From: CAYZTY01 sp964444665 | GTDB lineage: Bacteria; Planctomycetota; Phycisphaerae; Sedimentisphaerales; CAYZTY01 | Direction of reading: 5' to 3' | Assembly (NCBI GenBank): GCA_964444665.1 | Contig: CAYUIE010000008.1 | Span: forward strand, 86,809 to 150,808 | DNA: 64,000 nucleotides | In this document: positions 1 through 7,418 of the stretch, piece after piece | Layout: every line of letters starts with the position of its first letter | Numbering within the stretch: the first letter of the stretch is position 1 | Made by a program: the position numbers and the translations under genes | Notes under the pieces: model-generated | What the model was told of the DNA's origin: nothing | Database searches by the model: none | Seen by the model: the letters and a program-made list of their open reading frames with translations, nothing else

Positions 1-1
1 A

Positions 2-1111
2 CACTACCTTCAGGTACTCGCCGAAGATAGAACCTTTGAATTAATAAAAGACCTTGGTCTTTACTGGCAGAATATATGTTCTTTCTTAAACGCCCCCCTG
101 CTACAAACTTCACTTTCCGGTCAGGTCGGCACTTCCGAAAGCCTGAATTCTACAGTATTCTCATTGACAGCACTGCTACTTGCGGCGGTCTTCCTGACAG
201 GCAGCATAACGGCAATCATTCGAAAACGGTGGGAGGTCATCGTTATGTTGCTGGCCGGTGTGCCGTACGTAATAGTACACGCTATATATCCGTACCGAAT
301 GTCCCGTTTTTGTATACCAGCGGCCTGGATAGGATTAGTAATCGCAGCTTATGGGGCGGTTATACTCTGGCAATGGCTGAGTGCAAAGCCAGAGGGAAAA
401 GTTTTTGCGAATGTCCTCAAGATAGTCGGCCTGGTCTTATTTATTATCTGGACCGTCAAACTTACCGAGACACTAAGTTATGCAGAAAGACAATGCCCGG
501 GCATTCAACGACTTGTGATAATATCCTCCTGCGTTCTTGTGGCCGGTTTTTTCGCCATGCAATTTGTACATCGTAGCAGGCCAAAGCTGGGATGGCTGGT
601 AGTTCCGGTGTTCCTGGTACTGACTGTGGTTAGTAACGGGGCAGGTACAGGCTTTTTGATGGGTGACGGCCAAAATGGAGCCAACTTCAAGCGTTTGGCT
701 TTTTGGTTCCTCGAAAACGCCGACGAAAATGACAAAATGGTAACGACAATGGCGGGCTTTATGCCGGTGTACTCAGGCCTGCCACAGGATAGGTTTATAC
801 ATATCTCAGGCCTTAAGCCGGAAGATGCGCCCGGTTTTGAAGGCTTTGTGCGGGAGTGCCGGAAAAAGAAGATTACACTGATAGCGTGGGATTCAAGGTT
901 GGCGGGTCGGCGTGACGACAGATATTACAAGCTTTGGGGTCTGGATAGAATAGAGATATTGGGTAGCCCATTCATGGGCCGGAAAGTCCAGTTCATAGGT
1001 CCGTGCAAATTAGTACACATATTCGCTACGGGTTCTCCTAAGATGGCGATTTACTGGATTATCCCCCCTGCCGCCGAGAATGAGGAAGCAACAGGTACAA
1101 TCGAAAACTAA
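2..1111 (+). CDS. GT-C-like polytopic membrane protein, 3' part only
   Basis: The frame is open from base 2 with no stop and no convincing start, so the gene begins upstream of the window; a TTG at 164 would cut into the protein. About 369 residues are visible. They hold roughly six hydrophobic helices and then a soluble tail of about 150 residues (from 'FWFLENADENDKMVT' onward). Membrane helices followed by a soluble C-terminal domain is the layout of ArnT/PMT-type (GT39) glycosyltransferases, and several other genes in this window share it. The acidic catalytic motif of that family sits near the N-terminus and is not visible here, so the function is inferred from architecture only. The stop codon overlaps the end of the convergent NifU-type gene by 4 bases. 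Confidence 0.7.
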   Translation, partial: HYLQVLAEDRTFELIKDLGLYWQNICSFLNAPLLQTSLSGQVGTSESLNSTVFSLTALLLAAVFLTGSITAIIRKRWEVIVMLLAGVPYVIVHAIYPYRMSRFCIPAAWIGLVIAAYGAVILWQWLSAKPEGKVFANVLKIVGLVLFIIWTVKLTETLSYAERQCPGIQRLVIISSCVLVAGFFAMQFVHRSRPKLGWLVVPVFLVLTVVSNGAGTGFLMGDGQNGANFKRLAFWFLENADENDKMVTTMAGFMPVYSGLPQDRFIHISGLKPEDAPGFEGFVRECRKKKITLIAWDSRLAGRRDDRYYKLWGLDRIEILGSPFMGRKVQFIGPCKLVHIFATGSPKMAIYWIIPPAAENEEATGTIEN

Positions 1112-1359
1112 TTCACGGCCTCGACCTGTTTGACCTGCGGCAACCTTTCTTTAAGAAGTCTTTCAATCCCCATCTTCAGCGTCATTTGTGCCCCGGGGCA
1201 GCCGCGACAGGCCCCCTGGAGACGGACGCGCACGGTATTATCAGAATCGACCGACACTAATTCCACGTCACCGCCGTCATTTTGGAGTGTGGGCCGAATA
1301 GTTTCAATTATTCGTCTAACCTTCTCTTCAAGGCTATCTTCCGACTTTTCTTCGCACAT
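1108..1359 (-). CDS. NifU-type Fe-S scaffold domain protein
   Basis: This 83-residue protein is a stand-alone NifU C-terminal (Nfu) domain. It has the 'NDGGDVELV' strand and the cluster-binding CxxC in 'GACRGCPGAQ' (C51, C54), followed by the 'MTLKMGIERLLKE' helix. Such proteins hold a [4Fe-4S] cluster between two monomers and pass it to apo-enzymes; several Fe-S enzymes are encoded in this window. A strong ribosome site, GGGAGG, lies 7 bases before the ATG. A perfect TATAAT -10 box lies about 35 bases upstream on the same strand. It ends convergently with the membrane protein to its left. Confidence 0.93.
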   Translation of the reverse strand: MCEEKSEDSLEEKVRRIIETIRPTLQNDGGDVELVSVDSDNTVRVRLQGACRGCPGAQMTLKMGIERLLKERLPQVKQVEAVN

Positions 1360-1394
1360 TATAAGCCTCCCGCAAAAGACTATTGTTCTAATTT

Positions 1395-1422
1395 ATTATA
1401 CGACCGAGAAGGCGGAAAACAA
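1395..1422 (-). promoter_or_regulatory. Candidate promoter for the NifU-type gene
   Basis: On the minus strand TTGTTT (1422-1417) is followed after 16 bases by a perfect TATAAT (1400-1395). The start codon lies about 35 bases downstream. The -10 box is a full consensus match; the -35 box is poor. Confidence 0.45.
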
Positions 1423-1499
1423 GCTATTTTCTCTCGGCAGACCTTCCAAAATACCGCTTTTAATGGAGAAAAACCGACAAGGCAAGTGTATTTTAGGAA

Positions 1500-1533
1500 G
1501 ATTATTAGATGCAAATGCATTTTGCTAATAATC
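1500..1533. repeat. 9-bp inverted repeat upstream of NifU-type gene
   Basis: GATTATTAG (1500-1508) and CTAATAATC (1525-1533) form a perfect 9-bp dyad around a 16-base centre that contains its own small palindrome (ATGCAAATGCAT). It lies about 80 bases upstream of the candidate promoter of the NifU-type gene. It could be an operator or a hairpin. No T-run follows on either strand, so a terminator is unlikely. Confidence 0.35.
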
Positions 1534-1562
1534 CCCACAACGGCTGACCGGTTGAAGTAAGG

Positions 1563-1868
1563 TTATATACCTGGAGTCTCTGAAGTATCTTTTTCCTGGT
1601 TGCTATCTACCGAAGCTATTGCATCTTTATTCCTTTTTTCCTTTTTATATAACCTGCCGGTCTTAGCGTGTAGTGATGCCTTAAAAGTATAAGTTGCTCC
1701 CATGCCAGCCAGGATTGCCGCTAATAAACTTGGTATACCACCCTCTACAAATCCTGTCTCAATCTCGCGCCAGGACGCAGGCATAATCAAAAAGAAAATC
1801 ATTGCCAATAGAAACCAAACAGCAAAAAACATGAAAATGCCTGAGAATAACGCCGTAAAATATCGCAT
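1563..1868 (-). CDS. Small two-helix membrane protein, unknown function
   Basis: This 101-residue protein has two strong hydrophobic segments (about residues 5-30 and 44-62) and a charged, lysine-rich C-terminal tail of about 35 residues that is probably cytoplasmic. An AAAGG ribosome site lies 6 bases before the ATG. I do not recognise a family. It is the last of three small membrane-protein genes in a row on the minus strand, which may share a transcript. Confidence 0.6.
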   Translation of the reverse strand: MRYFTALFSGIFMFFAVWFLLAMIFFLIMPASWREIETGFVEGGIPSLLAAILAGMGATYTFKASLHAKTGRLYKKEKRNKDAIASVDSNQEKDTSETPGI

Positions 1869-1951
1869 TTTTACCTTTCTCTGTTTTTGTAATTTAACAA
1901 TAGACTATTTTCTGCATTCTCCTTCTAACTTACCGCTTTTACTTTTAAAAC

Positions 1952-2263
1952 TTATGGAGTAATTCCTATTTCTAACCTTTCATACAATAACCACGCAAAA
2001 AAACAAAAGCCCGCAACCTGTATTAACATAGTCCATAATCGCTCCCCACCTCTACGAAATGCAATTAATCTGCTGATGAAAAAAAGCCCTATCGAAATCC
2101 AATGGACAGGCCCAAAACTTATCTTACTGGATATGTCAGATTGAACCGGAGGAATCAGAAGAAAACAAGCTGCTATTAACAGAAGCGATTCAAGAAATCC
2201 TCTCCAAGTACTCTTCAGAAAATTTACTATTACTCGCATTGTTTTTGGGCTCCGAACTAACAT
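1952..2263 (-). CDS. Small membrane protein, unknown function
   Basis: The protein has 103 residues and three probable hydrophobic segments (around residues 25-40, 52-68 and 78-95), separated by short charged loops including 'RRGGERLW'. The ATG at 2263 is preferred because AGAGG lies 7-8 bases upstream; an internal ATG at 2239 is a weaker alternative. No family is recognised. It sits between two other small membrane-protein genes on the same strand. Confidence 0.55.
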   Translation of the reverse strand: MLVRSPKTMRVIVNFLKSTWRGFLESLLLIAACFLLIPPVQSDISSKISFGPVHWISIGLFFISRLIAFRRGGERLWTMLIQVAGFCFFAWLLYERLEIGITP

Positions 2264-2291
2264 TACTGCTACCTCTATTTTTCACGCCTCA

Positions 2292-2444
2292 TTACTTGGC
2301 AAATCCTAAAATTTTTATTGGCCTGCCACAGCCGGCCTTCTTTTCCTTCGCAAATGGAAGAATTTTATACTCATACAACAAAACTATCAGCCCAACAACA
2401 GTTAGCCAAATACCATTAAAAATATTCATTTTTTCTTTCTCCAT
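2292..2444 (-). CDS. Short single-helix membrane protein, unknown function
   Basis: About 50 residues with one hydrophobic helix ('IWLTVVGLIVLLYEY') flanked by lysines. Several in-frame starts exist: a TTG at 2480 and ATGs at 2465, 2444 and 2429. The ATG at 2444 is chosen for the AGG upstream; the one at 2429 is also well served by GGAG within the preceding codons. It is the first of three small membrane-protein genes on the minus strand. Such short ORFs can arise by chance, so confidence is modest. Confidence 0.4.
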   Translation of the reverse strand: MEKEKMNIFNGIWLTVVGLIVLLYEYKILPFAKEKKAGCGRPIKILGFAK

Positions 2445-2754
2445 TAATTTAATCCTATAAACCATATTTCGGCTTATCAATACTTAGGGCATATGCAAAT
2501 TTAACCAACAAATCTCCATTCAGATGAAGCAATTCTGTCGCGATTCGAAATGAGTTTTTATGTCCGATATATAACAGGTCAAGAAAGCATTATCTCCATA
2601 CGAAGAGCGTATAACCCAAGAACCTGAAAATACACACAATACACAAGACCAGAAGCCATTTCATAGTTTACCTGAAAGCGTATTATCGGCATTAAAAATG
2701 CTGTTTCTGAGATTATAAAGGACATTGTGGTGGTTTTTCTATTTATGTAAGAAT

Positions 2755-2781
2755 TCGGACATCAATGTCCGATATTTTTTC
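2755..2781 (+). terminator. Hairpin with T-run, plus strand
   Basis: TCGGACAT (2755-2762) pairs perfectly with ATGTCCGA (2765-2772) across a 2-base loop, and TATTTTTT follows. This has the shape of an intrinsic terminator on the plus strand, yet no convincing plus-strand gene ends here. The 2481-2754 stretch upstream holds nothing I can identify. Confidence 0.5.
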
Positions 2782-2813
2782 ACGTCAAAAAATAACTTGC
2801 AGCTTATCTTTGA

Positions 2814-2843
2814 CAAAAAAATAACCGATTTTTTGGTCGGTTA
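2814..2843 (-). terminator. Intrinsic terminator, minus strand
   Basis: Read on the minus strand, TAACCGA (2843-2837) and TCGGTTA (2828-2822) form a perfect 7-bp stem around an 8-base loop, followed directly by a run of T residues. It lies about 15 bases past the stop codon of the minus-strand ORF at 2858-3139, which supports transcription of that stretch. Confidence 0.65.
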
Positions 2844-2857
2844 CGAGCTATAAATAG

Positions 2858-3139
2858 CTATCTGCAATAATCTTGAGAGCATTTCAAGCAGTTTGGAAAA
2901 ATGCTCTTTATGGTTCTAATGCGCTGGAGCTCATCTCTTGTGCGAAAGAGAAGTACAGACATCGAGTCGAGCATAACGTTTTTATGTAAATATATGTTAA
3001 ACGGTATAGATGCTTTGAATGACAATGGAGTTTTTGGCCCCGCCATAACAGTTATTTTCGGCGATTCAGGCTTTATCGGAAAGTTTATGGATTCCGATAC
3101 GTTATCGAGCGGTTTTAAGACTTGAGATTCTTTACTCAA
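2858..3139 (-). CDS. Short ORF within a compact transcription unit, unknown product
   Basis: An ORF of 93 residues starting at TTG, with no good ribosome site. Support for transcription is better than support for coding: a perfect TATAAT lies at 3162-3157, about 18 bases upstream, and an intrinsic terminator follows the stop. The C-terminal stretch around 'IRTIKSIFPNCLKC' loosely resembles the 'I-TL-GILPIC--C' segment that closes many PAS/response-regulator proteins, so it may be a remnant of one. It could equally be a small RNA of about 330 bases. Confidence 0.3.
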   Translation of the reverse strand: MSKESQVLKPLDNVSESINFPIKPESPKITVMAGPKTPLSFKASIPFNIYLHKNVMLDSMSVLLFRTRDELQRIRTIKSIFPNCLKCSQDYCR

Positions 3140-3156
3140 AAACTAACGCCCAAAAA

Positions 3157-3162
3157 ATTATA
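3157..3162 (-). promoter_or_regulatory. Perfect TATAAT -10 box, minus strand
   Basis: TATAAT on the minus strand about 18 bases before the TTG of the 2858-3139 ORF. No good -35 hexamer is visible at the usual spacing. Confidence 0.35.
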
Positions 3163-3249
3163 CACCTTTATGAAAAAACAGCTTTGAAATTAAGCAAAGG
3201 ATTATTGATTAAAACAAGCAAAATAAATTATCAACAAGGAGAAAAAAAA

Positions 3250-4266
3250 GTGATTAAAACGACACTAAACAAGAAGAGGCTAAGACGGCAAATATTGATG
3301 GCAACTCTATTGGTTGAGGTCCTGCTGCTGAACAGCTGTACCAAAAAAACAGAGAAGTTCTATCGGGTAGGTGTTCTGTGTGGTCTGGACTATATTGGCA
3401 GCATACCAGACAGCTTTAAATCAAAAATGACTGAGCTGGGTTATGTAGAAAGAAAGAACATAATATATAACATTCAAAGAACAAACTTTGAACCCGTCAA
3501 AGAAGAGCAAATTCTTAAAAATTTCGTGAAAAAGAAAGTTGACCTGATTTTTACATTTCCCACTGAGGTATCCATGGCGGCCAAGGCAGCTACTCAGGGA
3601 ACAGAAATTCCCGTTGTTTTTGCTATCGCCAACATTGAAGGTACCGGCCTGGTAAAGAGTGTACGTGAACCAGGCGGGAATATCACAGGAGTACGCTATC
3701 CTGGACCGGATCTTGCCATCAAGCGTTTTGAGGTTATGCGTGAGTTGGTCCCAAAGGCTAAAAGAATGTGGGTGCCATATCAGCGGGGTTATCCTATTGT
3801 AGCCAACCAGATGGAGGCATTATATCCGGTTGCCAAAGCCGCGGGCATAAAACTGATAGAATTCCCCGCTGACGACGCAGCAGAAATTCAAGCAGAGCTG
3901 AATGCAAGAGACAAATTAAAAGACGTTGGTTTTGACGCAATGTTGTTTATACCTGAACCTCTTAGTTGTACGGACGATGTCTTCGAAGTAATGGGCAGGT
4001 TTGCATATAAGCATAAGATGCCTATCGGCGGCATACTGATACAAGTTGGGGACTATGGTTCTATTTTTGGTATAAACGTTGATGTACCCAAAACAGCACA
4101 ACAGGCGGCAATACTAATTGACAAAATACTTAAAGGTACCCCGGCAAGAACAATCCCTGTTGTCTCTTCTGAGAGTTTCCTTCAGATAAATTATAAAGTG
4201 GCTGAGGAACTGGGAGTAACAGTGCCTGAAGGCATGCTGAGCAGAGCAGATGAGATAATTCGTTAA
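3250..4266 (+). CDS. ABC-type substrate-binding lipoprotein, array copy 1
   Basis: This 338-residue protein belongs to the ABC_sub_bind/TrpX-type family of periplasmic binding proteins. It has a basic N-terminus, a hydrophobic signal segment and a lipobox ending at C30 ('LLNSC'), so it should be lipid-anchored facing the periplasm. Family marks are 'MTELGYVERKNI', 'EIPVVFAIANIEGTGLV', 'PGGNITGVRYPGPD' and the C-terminal 'LSRADEII'. The GTG at 3250 is chosen because AAGGAG lies 8 bases upstream and the length then matches the other copies; the frame is open further upstream. It is the first of four tandem paralogues followed by a histidine kinase, and the most diverged. The ligand is unknown; this family includes proteins for aromatic amino acids and other small solutes. 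Confidence 0.9.
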   Translation: MIKTTLNKKRLRRQILMATLLVEVLLLNSCTKKTEKFYRVGVLCGLDYIGSIPDSFKSKMTELGYVERKNIIYNIQRTNFEPVKEEQILKNFVKKKVDLIFTFPTEVSMAAKAATQGTEIPVVFAIANIEGTGLVKSVREPGGNITGVRYPGPDLAIKRFEVMRELVPKAKRMWVPYQRGYPIVANQMEALYPVAKAAGIKLIEFPADDAAEIQAELNARDKLKDVGFDAMLFIPEPLSCTDDVFEVMGRFAYKHKMPIGGILIQVGDYGSIFGINVDVPKTAQQAAILIDKILKGTPARTIPVVSSESFLQINYKVAEELGVTVPEGMLSRADEIIR

Positions 4267-4295
4267 AACAGCATTACTAAAAAAAGGTGATTAAA

Positions 4296-5309
4296 ATGCA
4301 TATAAGTAGAAAAAATAGATTTAGACGGCAAATACCACTCGTCACCTTGTTAGTTATGTTTTGTGTGTTTTCAAGCAGTTGTGATAAAAAAACACAGAAG
4401 GTCTATCGCGTGGGTATCCTTTGTAGTTTTGCACCCTTTATGAATATAGCCGACGGATTCAAGGCCAAAATGACTGAGTTAGGCTATGTAGAAGGTAAAA
4501 ATATCGTCTATGATTTACAGATAGCTCATATGGACCCCAAAGAAGAGAAAATGGCCGCCAGGAAATTTGTGGAAGATAAGGTTGATTTGATATTCGCCTT
4601 TTCCACTGAGGCCAGTATAACGGCTAAATCAGCTACCGAGGGGACAACTATCCCGGTAGTTTTTGCCATGGCTGGAATAGAAGAAAATAACCTAATAGAC
4701 AGCGTGCATCATCCTGGTGGGAATATCACCGGCGTTCGCTACACTGGGCCGGACAATACGCTTAAACGCTTTGAAATTCTGCATGATTTAGTACCGAATA
4801 TCAAACGATTATACGCTATATATAACTTAAATTACCCCGCTAACAGGGCTTCGCTTGAAGCGTTGCGTCCTGTTGTCTCAGCCCTGGGCATAACACTTGT
4901 GGAGGCCCCCATTACAAGCATTGAAGGCCTCCAGGCTAAATTACAGGCTCGATCTGCGTTGGAAGACATCGGTATTGATGCCATTCTGATTATGCCTGAC
5001 GATTTGTCCCAGTCACCCGCTGGCTTTGGGGCAATCGTTAAATTTGCCAATAAACATAAATTACCCATAGGCGGCGGCGCAGGCTGTACGGCAGACCTCG
5101 GGGCTATGTTTAGTTTTGTTCCCAACTTTTTTGAAGTAGGTACGATCGCTGCAACCCTGGCAGACAAAATCTTCAAAGGTACTCCAGCAGGCACAATTAT
5201 GGTGGTTACAGCCAGGGACCATCTCCGGCTCAATTACAAAATAATGAAAGAACTGGAGGTATCAGTGCCTGGTAGTTTATTGAGCAGGGCAGATGAAATA
5301 ATTCGCTAA
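4296..5309 (+). CDS. ABC-type substrate-binding lipoprotein, array copy 2
   Basis: Second paralogue, 337 residues, with lipobox 'FSSSC' (C29). It keeps the family segments 'IPVVFAMAGIEENNLI', 'PGGNITGVRYTGPD' and 'LLSRADEIIR'. The ATG at 4296 is preferred to the in-frame GTG at 4287: AAGGTGA then lies 5 bases upstream, as in copy 3, and the GTG would fall inside that ribosome site. Thirty bases separate it from copy 1. The 'GGGAGCTADLGAMFSF' stretch in the C-terminal half differs from copies 1 and 4 but resembles copy 3. That region probably contributes to the ligand pocket, which suggests different ligands between copies. Confidence 0.9.
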   Translation: MHISRKNRFRRQIPLVTLLVMFCVFSSSCDKKTQKVYRVGILCSFAPFMNIADGFKAKMTELGYVEGKNIVYDLQIAHMDPKEEKMAARKFVEDKVDLIFAFSTEASITAKSATEGTTIPVVFAMAGIEENNLIDSVHHPGGNITGVRYTGPDNTLKRFEILHDLVPNIKRLYAIYNLNYPANRASLEALRPVVSALGITLVEAPITSIEGLQAKLQARSALEDIGIDAILIMPDDLSQSPAGFGAIVKFANKHKLPIGGGAGCTADLGAMFSFVPNFFEVGTIAATLADKIFKGTPAGTIMVVTARDHLRLNYKIMKELEVSVPGSLLSRADEIIR

Positions 5310-5337
5310 ATAACTGTTACAGAAAATAGGTGATTAA

Positions 5338-6351
5338 ATGCGTATAGTCAAAAAAATCGGCCTTAGACAGCAAATATTTCTCATAACCATGTCAGTTATG
5401 ATATGTGTGTTTTTGAGCGGCTGTGGTAAAAAAACACAAAAAGTGTATCGGATAGGTATTGTCTCTGGGGCAGAACCATTTATTGACATAACAGATGGTT
5501 TTAAAGCTAAAATGACCGAGTTAGGATACCTCGAGGGCGAAAACATTGTTTATGATTTCCAGAAATTGAACGTCGATCCTGCCGGAGTAAAGCGAGCCGT
5601 CAGGAAATTTGTGGTCGACAAGGTTGACCTGATTTTTGCATTTCCTACCGAGCCGGCCTTAGCCGCTAAAACCGCCACCGAAGGCACAAACATCCCCGTA
5701 GTTTTTGCTATGGCAGGTATAGAAGGGAATAACTTAGTTGAAAGCGTATCCAAGCCCGGCGGAAATATTACCGGTGTTCGATTTCCCGGCCCAGAGTCGA
5801 CGGTCAAACGTCTTGCGTTTTTACTTGAGTTAGTACCGGATGCAAAACGAGTCTATCTAATATACGACCCCAATTATCCTAATGCGCCTATGGCATTTGG
5901 AGGATTACGACCCACAGCCTCATCCCTGGGTATAACGTTAGTGGAAGACCCCGTTAACAATATAAAAGAGCTTCAAGCTGCTCTACAGGCACGAGCCGCA
6001 TTGAATGATATTGGCGTCGATGCAATCTTACTTATGCCTGATATTCTTGACAATTCGCCTGATGGTTTTGGAGCAATTCTAAAGTTCGCGAATGAACATA
6101 AAATACCTATTGGTGGCGGCATGGACTTTACAGCCGACCTTGGAGCATTGTTTAGTTTTGTTCCGGATAACATTGAGCAGGGCAGGATGGCTGCGCTTTT
6201 GGCTGACAAAATCTTCAAAGGCACTCCTGCCGGCTCAATTATGATAGTAACACCGCCATCACGTCTAAGGCTCAATTACAACTCGATTCAAGAACTGGGC
6301 ATAAAGGTGCCAGAAGGATTGTTAAGCAGGGCTGATGAAATAATTCGTTAA
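5338..6351 (+). CDS. ABC-type substrate-binding lipoprotein, array copy 3
   Basis: Third paralogue, 337 residues, with a clear lipobox 'LSGC' (C29) and an AGGTGA ribosome site just before the ATG. It carries 'MTELGYLEGENIVYD', 'IPVVFAMAGIEGNNLV', 'PGGNITGVRFPGPE' and 'LLSRADEIIR'. It is closest by eye to copy 2, including the shared glycine-rich 'IGGG' and 'ADLGALFSFVP' segment, so these two may be the most recent duplicates. It is predicted to be lipid-anchored in the periplasm; the ligand is unknown. Confidence 0.9.
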   Translation: MRIVKKIGLRQQIFLITMSVMICVFLSGCGKKTQKVYRIGIVSGAEPFIDITDGFKAKMTELGYLEGENIVYDFQKLNVDPAGVKRAVRKFVVDKVDLIFAFPTEPALAAKTATEGTNIPVVFAMAGIEGNNLVESVSKPGGNITGVRFPGPESTVKRLAFLLELVPDAKRVYLIYDPNYPNAPMAFGGLRPTASSLGITLVEDPVNNIKELQAALQARAALNDIGVDAILLMPDILDNSPDGFGAILKFANEHKIPIGGGMDFTADLGALFSFVPDNIEQGRMAALLADKIFKGTPAGSIMIVTPPSRLRLNYNSIQELGIKVPEGLLSRADEIIR

Positions 6352-6381
6352 ATTACTATTTCTAAAAAAACTAGTGATTAA

Positions 6382-7410
6382 ATGTGTACAAGTAAAAAAA
6401 TTGGCTTTAGACGGCAAATACTGCTCGTAATCCTGTTAGTTATTTTTTGTGTGTTTTTGAGCAGTTGTAGCAAAAAAACACAAAAATTGTATCGAATAGG
6501 CATCGTGTCCAGTTTTGAACCCTTTACCAGTATAGCAGATGGATTCAAAGCCGAAATGACCGAGTTAGGCTATGTAGAGGGTAAAAATATCGTCTATGAC
6601 TTGCGGATAGCTCATATGGACCCTAAAGAAGAGGAGCGAATCGTCAGGAAGTTTGTGGAAGATAGGGTTGACTTGATTGTTGCTTTTCCCACTGAGTCAG
6701 CCTTAGTAGCCAAGGCAACCACCCAGGGCACAGGCCTACCCGTAGTTTTTGCCTTGGCTGGTATAGAAGGCAATGATTTAGTAGAAACTGTGCCTAAGCC
6801 GGGCGGGAATATAACCGGTGTTCGTTATCCCGGCCCAGATTTAGTAGTAAAACGTTTTGAGTTCTTGTATGAGTTGGTACCTCACATCAAACGGCTTTAT
6901 GTACCCTATAATCCAAACTACCCTACTTGCCTTCCTTCGCTAATCGCATTGCGACCGGTGGCTTCATCTTTAGGTGTAATGTTAACGGAAGAACCGGTCA
7001 GCAGTATTGAAGAACTTCAGGCTGCGCTGGAAGAGCGAGCTAAATCGGCCGACATCGGCATAGATGCCGTTCAGATTCTACCAGAAAGTCTCACTCAGTC
7101 ACCCGAAGGTTGGGCATTGATTAGTAATTTTACGAAGCAACACAAATTACCTCTTGTCGGTAGCGTCATTTCTTCGGCAGACACCGGAGGCATATTTAGT
7201 TATTGTGTTAATTTCTTTGAAGTTGGTCAGCAGGCTGCGCCCATAGCTGACAAAATCCTCAAAGGCACTCCAGCCGGTTCAATTATGGTAGTAACACCAC
7301 CGTCATATCTTCGGCTCAATTACAAAATAATTAAAGAACTGGGGATAACGGTGCCTGGAGGTTTACTGAGCAGAGCGGATGAGATAATACATTATAAAGA
7401 AACAGAATAG
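6382..7410 (+). CDS. ABC-type substrate-binding lipoprotein, array copy 4
   Basis: Fourth paralogue, 342 residues, lipobox 'LSSC' (C29). The N-terminal domain is very like copy 2 ('IAHMDPKEEERIVRKF'), while the C-terminal domain differs ('VGSVISSADTGGIFSYCVN'), suggesting a different ligand or past recombination between copies. It ends 'SRADEIIHYKETE' rather than 'SRADEIIR', the only copy with a tail. The stop codon is 8 bases from the start of the histidine kinase gene, so the two are almost certainly co-transcribed. Confidence 0.9.
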   Translation: MCTSKKIGFRRQILLVILLVIFCVFLSSCSKKTQKLYRIGIVSSFEPFTSIADGFKAEMTELGYVEGKNIVYDLRIAHMDPKEEERIVRKFVEDRVDLIVAFPTESALVAKATTQGTGLPVVFALAGIEGNDLVETVPKPGGNITGVRYPGPDLVVKRFEFLYELVPHIKRLYVPYNPNYPTCLPSLIALRPVASSLGVMLTEEPVSSIEELQAALEERAKSADIGIDAVQILPESLTQSPEGWALISNFTKQHKLPLVGSVISSADTGGIFSYCVNFFEVGQQAAPIADKILKGTPAGSIMVVTPPSYLRLNYKIIKELGITVPGGLLSRADEIIHYKETE

Positions 7411-7418
7411 AAATATCT

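Larger units (their letters stand above)
3250..7410 (+). repeat. Tandem array of four paralogous lipoprotein genes
   Basis: Four genes of nearly equal length (337-342 residues) lie head to tail with 20-30 bases between them. They share the signal region, the 'MTELGY-E-KNIVYD' segment, 'PGGNITGVR-PGP' and the 'LSRADEII' end. Even the leaders are alike: GTGATTAAA precedes or forms the start of all four, with AGGTGA acting as ribosome site in copies 2 and 3. This is local gene amplification followed by divergence. Confidence 0.9.

Noticed and set aside
1130..1560. Overlapping plus-strand frames of 92 and 132 codons
   Set aside because: They lie opposite the NifU-type gene and its promoter, carry no ribosome site and no protein-like pattern.
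2901..3125. Plus-strand frame of 74 codons
   Set aside because: It is antisense to the minus-strand unit that has its own -10 box and terminator; no ribosome site or family resemblance.
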